Positions 21,691-26,884 of a stretch of DNA of 26,884 nucleotides are shown here, piece by piece (position 1 is the first letter of the stretch; each line of letters starts with the position of its first letter). The notes beneath the pieces were generated by a model. The model did no database searches. It saw only the letters and a list, made by a program, of their open reading frames with translations, and was not told where the DNA came from. This DNA is from a virus. Location: positions 1 to 26,884 of the IMG/VR virus record IMGVR_UViG_3300040781_000266, one strand, 5' to 3'. A program made the translations under genes and the position numbers.

Positions 21691-22194
21691 ATGTCAGAAA
21701 AAAGATTTCGTTATTTGTGCGTGAAAGACAACGGTCCTAAAGGTATCAGTATTAAGTTTTCGAGAGAAAGAAAATTTTCTAAAATTAAAAAAGGTAATAT
21801 TATTAAATTATCAGAATCGGAAGCAAAAATGTTTCCAGATTATTTTGAGTTAGTTGATCAAGATCGTAAACAGGAGATTAAAGCTCATATTGAGAGTATA
21901 ATTGAAAAAAATAACAAAGTAGATGAACCAAAAGATATTACAGAAGAAGAGGAAGATTGTGATATCGAAGAAGAGGAAGAAGAAAGCACATTAGACACAA
22001 GTGTTATGGTTTACGAGAAACATGAATTAGAAGAAATGAAGAGTGGTGATTTAAGAGGTGTTATGCGTAAACATAATCTTAATGATAAGGGTTCAAAAAA
22101 AGTTCTTATTAAAAGATATTTGGAATTTGTTAATACTGCGCTTGAACTTGATGAAGATGATACTACAGTTGAACTTGATGAAGATGATGAATAA
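21691..22194 (+). CDS. SAP-domain protein with acidic tail
   Basis: The ATG at 21691 has AAGGAGATTAAA directly upstream and is chosen over an upstream in-frame ATG at 21646 that lacks one (167 residues). The N-terminal 60 residues are basic and beta-rich. Residues 80-100 are almost all acidic (EEEEDCDIEEEEEES). Residues about 110-145 form a SAP motif (HELEEMKSGDLRGVMRKH then KKVLIKRYLE), a helix-loop-helix DNA-binding unit. The end carries a duplicated ELDEDD. It may bind DNA or act in packaging or repair. It is followed by uvsW, so a recombination role is plausible from context. Confidence 0.7.
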   Translation: MSEKRFRYLCVKDNGPKGISIKFSRERKFSKIKKGNIIKLSESEAKMFPDYFELVDQDRKQEIKAHIESIIEKNNKVDEPKDITEEEEDCDIEEEEEESTLDTSVMVYEKHELEEMKSGDLRGVMRKHNLNDKGSKKVLIKRYLEFVNTALELDEDDTTVELDEDDE

Positions 22195-22210
22195 TAATTA
22201 GTTTAATATT

Positions 22211-23749
22211 ATGCTTTATATACGTAAGAAAAATAATAATTATATTGAACTTGAAAGTGATGATACAAATCTAATTGATAAGATTGAAAAGTATTTTACT
22301 TATAAAAAAGAAGTATATAAAGAAAATAAAGAGACTGGTTATAAAAATAAAAAGATTTATGATATTACTCTGCTCGAAGAAAGACACTTACTGCCTTATG
22401 GTTTATTTTATGAGTTAAAGAGATTTATACGAACTCTTGAATATAATGACGTGTATATTGCTCCTAATCTAAAAATCAAAGGCAGTAAGTTAAATCTTAC
22501 TGATTTAAAGAAAATAGTCAAAAAATGGAATTTACCTAAACCATATTATCCTTTAAGAGATTATCAATATAAAACAATTTTGATGGGTTTTAATCTAAAA
22601 AGATTAACAATAATATCACCAACATCATCAGGTAAAACATTAAGCACATATGGTTTATGTAAGTTATTCATTAATAAGGTTAGAGTTAATAAAAGAATAT
22701 TAATAATAGTTCCACGTACACAATTAGTCGATCAGTTATATAAAGATTTTGAAAAATATGATTTAAATAATGAAGATAATATAAAAAAATATATTAAAAT
22801 GGTTCATTCAGAGTATGATAAGATCATTGAAGATCATCATAAAATCATAGTTGGTACATGGCAGAGTTTTCAAAATTTTGATCCTGATTTTTTTAAAATG
22901 TTTAAATATCTTTTTGTTGATGAGGTTCATAACTCAGCAGATGATAACAAATTGAGTGTTAGTGTAAAGAAGATTATTGAGATAGTACAATCATGTAAAA
23001 ATGCTGTGTATAGAATTGGTTTAACTGGTAGTATCTTTACTGAGGATGAGGTAGAGATACTAAAAAGAAAAACAATAGAAGGTTTATATGGTCGAGTTAA
23101 AGTAGCAACAACATCAAAATATTTACAAGAGAATAAATATGTTGCTAAGGTAAAAATAAAAGGTGTTATATTTGATTATGGTGTATTGAAAAATAAAACA
23201 ATGTCTTATGATGAGGAATTGAAATATTATGCTAAAAAAATGGGTAAAATTGATTATATAATTAAAAAACTTTCTAAAACACATCATAACGCAATAATAT
23301 TATTTAAACAAAGATCATATGGTAAGAAATTATATGATGAATTAACTAAATGTTTCCCAAATAAAGATATTCATTACGTGGATGGTACTATACCAAACAA
23401 AAAGAGGTTATTAATACAAAAACAACTAGACCGAAAAGACAATCAGGTTGTTGTAGGGTCGTTTAAAACTTTTGGTGAGGGTATAAGTATCAATAATATC
23501 TTTTTTGTTTATATGGTTGAGGATGTTTTATCAAAACAAGTCATATTACAGGCAATTGGTCGTGGAATGAGATTATATAAAGGTAAAAATATTGTTATAA
23601 TTTATGATTTAATAGATAAGTTATTTTTTAAAAGAAAAGAACTTTTATATGGGGGTATATGTTATCGTCATAGATATGATCGATTAAAATATTATAAAAA
23701 TCATAGCTATGATTTTAATCTTGTTGGTAATTTTAAAGTTAAAAAATAA
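22211..23749 (+). CDS. uvsW: UvsW-like SF2 helicase
   Basis: A 512-residue helicase close in length to T4 UvsW (503). An N-terminal substrate-recognition region (residues 1-110) includes ERHLLPYGLFYELKRF, matching T4 'NRLLPFGLVGQIKKF'. Helicase motifs: Q/DYQ (RDYQYKTILMGF), Walker A SPTSSGKT (136-143), Ia VPRTQLVDQLY, IVGTWQSF, Walker B VDEVH (236-240), III LTGSIF (271-276), and motifs V-VI GEGISINN and QAIGRGMR. UvsW unwinds branched DNA and R-loops and controls the switch from origin- to recombination-dependent replication. There is only a poor ribosome binding site before ATG 22211. Its stop overlaps the next gene's ATG. Confidence 0.92.
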   Translation: MLYIRKKNNNYIELESDDTNLIDKIEKYFTYKKEVYKENKETGYKNKKIYDITLLEERHLLPYGLFYELKRFIRTLEYNDVYIAPNLKIKGSKLNLTDLKKIVKKWNLPKPYYPLRDYQYKTILMGFNLKRLTIISPTSSGKTLSTYGLCKLFINKVRVNKRILIIVPRTQLVDQLYKDFEKYDLNNEDNIKKYIKMVHSEYDKIIEDHHKIIVGTWQSFQNFDPDFFKMFKYLFVDEVHNSADDNKLSVSVKKIIEIVQSCKNAVYRIGLTGSIFTEDEVEILKRKTIEGLYGRVKVATTSKYLQENKYVAKVKIKGVIFDYGVLKNKTMSYDEELKYYAKKMGKIDYIIKKLSKTHHNAIILFKQRSYGKKLYDELTKCFPNKDIHYVDGTIPNKKRLLIQKQLDRKDNQVVVGSFKTFGEGISINNIFFVYMVEDVLSKQVILQAIGRGMRLYKGKNIVIIYDLIDKLFFKRKELLYGGICYRHRYDRLKYYKNHSYDFNLVGNFKVKK

Positions 23750-24855
23750 TGAAAAAATCTAAGGAAAAACATATACATGAATGTAATTTGCAACATGATT
23801 ATTTTTATAAGTATCCTTTAAATCAAAAATTCATAACTAATAAAAAAATACAAATCATTTGTCCTTTACATGGTGTTTTTTATCAATTTTTATCACATCA
23901 TAAATCTGGTGCAATCTGCCCTACTTGCAACCCAAATATAAAAGATAAAAGTTATCAAGATTATATAAATGAAGCTAAAGTAAAACATGATAATTTTTAT
24001 CACTATCCAAAATATCAAGATATAAAAACGTGTAAAGATAAAATAATGATTAAATGTCCTAAGCACGGATGGTTTAAACAAAGATTATCGTCACATATTA
24101 ATGGTTATGGTTGTCCTAAATGTGGAATTGAAAAATTATCAAAGTCAAGAAAGAAACGTGATTATTATATAAATCTTGCAAATAAAATTCATAATAATAA
24201 ATATGATTATTCTTTAATTAAAAAAGGTATCAAGGCTAATGAGTATGTTAAAATTAAATGTCCTAAGCATGGGATATTTAAACAAAGATTATCATCACAT
24301 TTAGAAGGAAACGGGTGTAAATTATGCTCTAATAATTATTTAATGAGTTTTGATGAACATATTAATGAATGTAAATTAATACATAATGGTAAATATAATT
24401 ATCCAAAATATAATTATCCTAATTTAAGAGCAACATCAAAAATAAAAATTATATGCCCTAAACATGGAGAATTTGAACAAGTTTTATCAGATCATAAAAG
24501 AGGTAATGGTTGTCCACTATGTAAATCATCTAAAGGTGAGATGCGGATTATTAAAATTTTAAAGGAAATGAAAATTAAATATATACATCAAATGAAATTT
24601 AAAGATTGTATATTTAAGAAACAGCTGATTTTTGATTTTTATATACCTGATCAACAAATTTTAATAGAATATAATGGTGAACAGCATTATAATAATAATT
24701 CATTTGGTAACATAAATAATAATAATAAATTTAGATTGAGTCAATTAAGAGATAATATAAAAAAAGATTACGCAAATAAAAATGGGATTAAATTAGTTAT
24801 TATACCATATTGGGATTATGATAATATTGAGAAAATTTTATTAACGAAAATTTAA
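23749..24855 (+). CDS. Homing endonuclease: zinc-ribbon repeats plus PD-(D/E)XK-like domain
   Basis: A 368-residue protein whose ATG overlaps the uvsW stop (TAATG). Four zinc repeats of the CPxHGxF...H..G.GCxxC type lie at about residues 38-60, 103-125, 171-193 and 237-258, like those of the 558-residue endonuclease. The C-terminal domain differs: SSKGEMRIIKILKEM, FDFYIPDQQILIEYNGEQHY (Asp296, Glu307 in a PD-(D/E)XK arrangement), then RDNIKKDYANKNGIKLVIIPY. This matches a small PD-(D/E)XK/Vsr-superfamily nuclease common in phage free-standing endonucleases. It is a mobile gene placed directly after uvsW, with no separate promoter seen. Confidence 0.8.
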   Translation: MKKSKEKHIHECNLQHDYFYKYPLNQKFITNKKIQIICPLHGVFYQFLSHHKSGAICPTCNPNIKDKSYQDYINEAKVKHDNFYHYPKYQDIKTCKDKIMIKCPKHGWFKQRLSSHINGYGCPKCGIEKLSKSRKKRDYYINLANKIHNNKYDYSLIKKGIKANEYVKIKCPKHGIFKQRLSSHLEGNGCKLCSNNYLMSFDEHINECKLIHNGKYNYPKYNYPNLRATSKIKIICPKHGEFEQVLSDHKRGNGCPLCKSSKGEMRIIKILKEMKIKYIHQMKFKDCIFKKQLIFDFYIPDQQILIEYNGEQHYNNNSFGNINNNNKFRLSQLRDNIKKDYANKNGIKLVIIPYWDYDNIEKILLTKI

Positions 24856-24870
24856 GGTAAAAAAATAAAA

Positions 24871-24878
24871 TATAAATA
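24871..24878 (+). promoter_or_regulatory. T4-type late promoter box before gp14-like gene
   Basis: TATAAATA in the 57-base gap between the endonuclease gene and the neck-protein gene, 42 bases before ATG 24913, with AAGGTG as ribosome binding site. A structural gene under a late promoter is what T4 biology predicts. Confidence 0.6.
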
Positions 24879-24912
24879 ATATTAAGAGAAATAATATATT
24901 AAGGTGTGACAT

Positions 24913-25533
24913 ATGAAATCACAGACTTTTAATGGTGTAAGTTTTAAAGAAGCAAAATTATTTGCAAGAGCTGAGAGAGAATCAATTGAAAAATATGGTC
25001 ATCCTGTTTTTTATTTACCTCGTACATCTTTAAATATAGATAAATTACATGGTGAAGATTATTTGAGTAGTTTTGAAAAATCATATGAGATGACAATGGA
25101 TCTTGGAGATGTTGCTGCATTTACAGGTGGGTCTTCAAGTACAAATATATATGGAGCTGATTTTTTAATGCAACAAGGTTTCACTATTGAGATAGAAGCT
25201 TTTAAATTCTATACTGGTGGTGAAATAGAAAAACCAGTAATTAGAGATATTTTATATGTACCATTATTCAATAAGTTTTTTAAAATACAAGGTTTTGATG
25301 ATATTAATAGAGAGGATTATAAGACACATGGTTATGATCTTTGTTATCACATAGAGGTTGAAGTTTGGACATATTCTCATGAATCTATAAATACAGGAAA
25401 TATCGAAGTTGATAGTAATATACCAACACGTGATGACTCACAATATATTGAAGATCAAAATGATACAAACGAGGATATTGATATGCGCAATGAGATAAAT
25501 CAAAACTTTACTGATGATTGGAATGATGATTAA
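24913..25533 (+). CDS. 14: gp14-like neck protein
   Basis: A 206-residue structural protein with AAGGTG before ATG 24913. The segment HPVFYLPRTSLNIDKLHGED, followed by LSSFEKSYEMTMDLGDVAAF, is typical of T4-type neck protein gp14. The family pattern there is 'Y.lPR....D.iyGED.ls.F..ay.i.myi.nv.gF'. A GADFLMQQGFTIEIE strand and a FFKIQGFDD block follow. An acidic Asn/Asp/Glu-rich C-terminus lies at about 165-206. T4 gp14 is 256 residues, so this form is shorter. The neck complex closes the filled head and joins it to the tail. In T4, 13-14-15 are adjacent; here gene 14 lies alone between uvsW/endonuclease and gene 32. Confidence 0.75.
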   Translation: MKSQTFNGVSFKEAKLFARAERESIEKYGHPVFYLPRTSLNIDKLHGEDYLSSFEKSYEMTMDLGDVAAFTGGSSSTNIYGADFLMQQGFTIEIEAFKFYTGGEIEKPVIRDILYVPLFNKFFKIQGFDDINREDYKTHGYDLCYHIEVEVWTYSHESINTGNIEVDSNIPTRDDSQYIEDQNDTNEDIDMRNEINQNFTDDWNDD

Positions 25534-25545
25534 AAATAATTTAAT

Positions 25546-25559
25546 TTTGTTGACAAGAT
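25546..25559 (+). promoter_or_regulatory. Recurrent element variant TTTGTTGACAAGAT
   Basis: Plus-strand variant in the 95-base gap after the neck gene. It also contains TTGACA with TATATT 17 bases later, a near-ideal sigma-70 promoter. It could drive the small gene and gene 32. Confidence 0.5.
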
Positions 25560-25587
25560 GATTATTTAAATATATATTAACTTTAAT

Positions 25588-25601
25588 TTTGTTGCTATGT
25601 T
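25588..25601 (+). promoter_or_regulatory. Recurrent element variant TTTGTTGCTATGTT
   Basis: Second variant 42 bases after the previous one, preceded by TTTAAT and followed by the GAGGTC ribosome binding site of the 75-residue gene. It lies too close to the start codon to be a -35 box, so it would mark a transcript start or leader. Confidence 0.4.
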
Positions 25602-25628
25602 ATTTAAACTTATGAGGTCAAATCAAAA

Positions 25629-25856
25629 ATGGCTAAATCAAAAAAAGATATAGATCCAGATATAATTCAATTTGTTCTAAATAAGGGTCGAGAGATTGGT
25701 TATTTAGAAGCTATAAAAGAATTATATCGACAAGGCTACCATATAGATGATATTAAGTTAATAAAATATCACGATCTTATACGTGGTAAATTAGAAAAAG
25801 AGTGTAGGCGTAAAAATTTGCTTAAACGCAATGATCGAAAGAAAATTAATTATTAA
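25629..25856 (+). CDS. 75-residue basic unknown protein
   Basis: MAKSKKDIDPDIIQFVLNKG... with GAGG 11 bases before ATG 25629. It is helix-rich and strongly basic at the C-terminus (RGKLEKECRRKNLLKRNDRKK). The EAIKELYRQGYHIDDIK region looks like a small helix-turn-helix-like unit, so it may bind nucleic acid, but no family is recognised. It sits 12 bases upstream of gene 32 and is probably co-transcribed with it. Confidence 0.65.
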   Translation: MAKSKKDIDPDIIQFVLNKGREIGYLEAIKELYRQGYHIDDIKLIKYHDLIRGKLEKECRRKNLLKRNDRKKINY

Positions 25857-25868
25857 AAGGAGTAATTT

Positions 25869-26884
25869 ATGAGCAGAGTAGCAAGCATGTTATCTAAACA
25901 AAACTTACGTGAGAGAACTAAAAAATCAACTGAGAGTTTAAATACAACTCAGAGCTTTGAAGAAGATTCAAGAATAATTAAATTAGGTCTTACACCTGAT
26001 GAAAAAGGTCAAGAAATAGTTGTTAGATTTTTACCTAGTATGGCTTATCTTGAGGAAAAAAGTGATTTATTGATAGCTAAAAATTTTTCACATTGGTATA
26101 AACATGGAACAAAAAATGTTAGTTTTAAATGTTTAGAGAATCTAGGTGAGGAATGTCCACAGTGTGAAAGAATATGGGCTGATTGGACTGATGCTGATGA
26201 TTCTTTAAAGGAAGTATTAAAGAAAAGAATGTCTAAACGTAAATATCTTGCCAATGCATATATTATTGAATGGGATGAGAGACCTGAATTAGTTAATACA
26301 GTTGTTGTTTTGGAATTACCATATACAATATATAAAATTATTAATGATGCACTTGAAGAAAAAGATAAAAATGTTTGGGATATTAGTGAAGAGGGTTATG
26401 ATTTTACAATCAATATTAAAGTTAAAGAATGGGATGGTAGAAATGTACCTAATTTCGATGGTTGCAATGTTGATCGTAAACCATCAGCATTTTTAAATGG
26501 CAAAACTAAAAAATGGGATGCTGTATTAGAGACTACCTATGATCTAGAAGAGTTTATAAACAAAGATGATTATATGAGTGTTATTGAAATGAATGATTAT
26601 CTGGATACATTAACTGGAGCCGCATTGAAAGCAGACATACAAGATAAAATAAAAAAAGATGATGATTATGATATTGATCTTGATGATCTTGATGAAGATG
26701 AGCTTGTTGAATATATGAAAGAACATGGTTATAAAATTAAAGGTTGGAAAAAAATGTCTGAAGATGAGTTAAGAGACGCAATACAAGATATTGAGTCCGA
26801 GCATGATGATTCTGATAATGAATTAGAAGATAAAGATGATGAAAGTAATAATGAGTCTGAAAATGAATCAGAAGATCCAGAAGA
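25869..26884 (+). CDS. 32: gp32-like ssDNA-binding protein (3' end outside window)
   Basis: Open from ATG 25869 (AAAGGAG before it) through the window end, 338 residues seen. The N-terminus has a basic RERTKKST stretch like the T4 gp32 'KRKST' cooperativity motif. The OB-fold core carries a zinc site, His75 (SHWYKHG), Cys88, Cys96 and Cys99 (ECPQC). VVRFLPSM, KRKYLANAYIIEW and the WDISEEGYDFTI strand match the family. After about residue 265 it becomes very acidic, as in the T4 protein tail that recruits partner proteins. Within that tail, residues about 275-307 form a SAP/LEM-like helical unit (ELVEYMKEHGYKIKGW, MSEDELRDAI). T4 gp32 is 301 residues, so this is a longer form. Confidence 0.92.
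   Translation, partial: MSRVASMLSKQNLRERTKKSTESLNTTQSFEEDSRIIKLGLTPDEKGQEIVVRFLPSMAYLEEKSDLLIAKNFSHWYKHGTKNVSFKCLENLGEECPQCERIWADWTDADDSLKEVLKKRMSKRKYLANAYIIEWDERPELVNTVVVLELPYTIYKIINDALEEKDKNVWDISEEGYDFTINIKVKEWDGRNVPNFDGCNVDRKPSAFLNGKTKKWDAVLETTYDLEEFINKDDYMSVIEMNDYLDTLTGAALKADIQDKIKKDDDYDIDLDDLDEDELVEYMKEHGYKIKGWKKMSEDELRDAIQDIESEHDDSDNELEDKDDESNNESENESEDPE

Noticed and set aside
26045-26496. Two ORFs (minus 69 and plus 64 residues) in the last kilobase
   Set aside because: Both are other-frame shadows of the gp32-like gene, which stays open from 25869 to the window end.

Overview
The window reads as part of the genome of a tailed myovirus of the T4 superfamily. Recognisable T4-type core genes are a gp32-type ssDNA-binding protein, UvsW and Dda helicases, a gp46 (Rad50/SbcC-like) recombination subunit, a UvsY-like mediator candidate and a gp14-type neck protein. 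The DNA is very AT-rich, genes are tightly packed with GGAG/AAGG ribosome binding sites, and no host-type genes, tRNAs or insertion sequences were seen. The host cannot be named from sequence alone. An AT-rich genome, scrambled T4 gene order and repeat-bearing homing endonucleases would suit phages of low-GC hosts such as Campylobacter-type bacteria, but that is inference.

Layout. (1) 1-3218, plus strand: two unrecognised genes, an overlapping pair of unknown genes (one with a membrane segment), then a lysis cassette of a 35-residue membrane peptide, a two-helix holin-like protein and a T7-lysozyme-like amidase. (2) 3215-14495, minus strand: a long nucleotide-metabolism and DNA-repair operon. 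In transcription order it runs UvsY-like, gp46, an unknown gene, NAD-dependent ligase, a small membrane protein, a secreted GH73-type glucosaminidase, an orphan glycyl-radical tail resembling the C-terminus of class III ribonucleotide reductase, a DUF1353-like protein, a small unknown, ThyX, a 54-residue ORF, a zinc-ribbon protein, dCMP deaminase, a dTMP-kinase-like protein, and a transglutaminase-like cysteine peptidase interrupted by a LAGLIDADG intein. (3) 14496-16031: about 1.5 kb without genes, holding direct repeats, hairpins and isolated GC-rich patches. It lies between the divergent recombination and helicase operons and is a candidate replication origin or control region. (4) 16032-18862, plus: Dda-like helicase followed by small genes, ending with a protein whose C-terminal half resembles the Acb2 cyclic-nucleotide sponge (anti-CBASS). 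(5) 18859-19557, minus: a probable virion connector/neck protein. (6) 19633-24855, plus: two homing-endonuclease-like genes with four zinc-ribbon repeats each, flanking a small unknown gene, a SAP-domain protein and UvsW. (7) 24913-26884, plus: gp14-like neck protein, a small unknown, and the start of gp32, cut by the window edge.

The nucleotide genes (ThyX, dCMP deaminase, kinase) would supply dTTP suited to an AT-rich genome. Ligase, gp46, UvsY-like, UvsW, Dda and gp32 fit T4-style recombination-dependent replication. A recurrent 14-base element (TTTGTTGTTAAGAT and variants) lies just upstream of several operons on both strands and may be a phage-specific promoter or leader signal. A few TATAAATA boxes resemble T4 late promoters. 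The most notable items are the intein placed exactly at a catalytic cysteine, the standalone NrdD-like radical tail, the Acb2-like gene, the recurring upstream element and the repeat-rich intergenic region.
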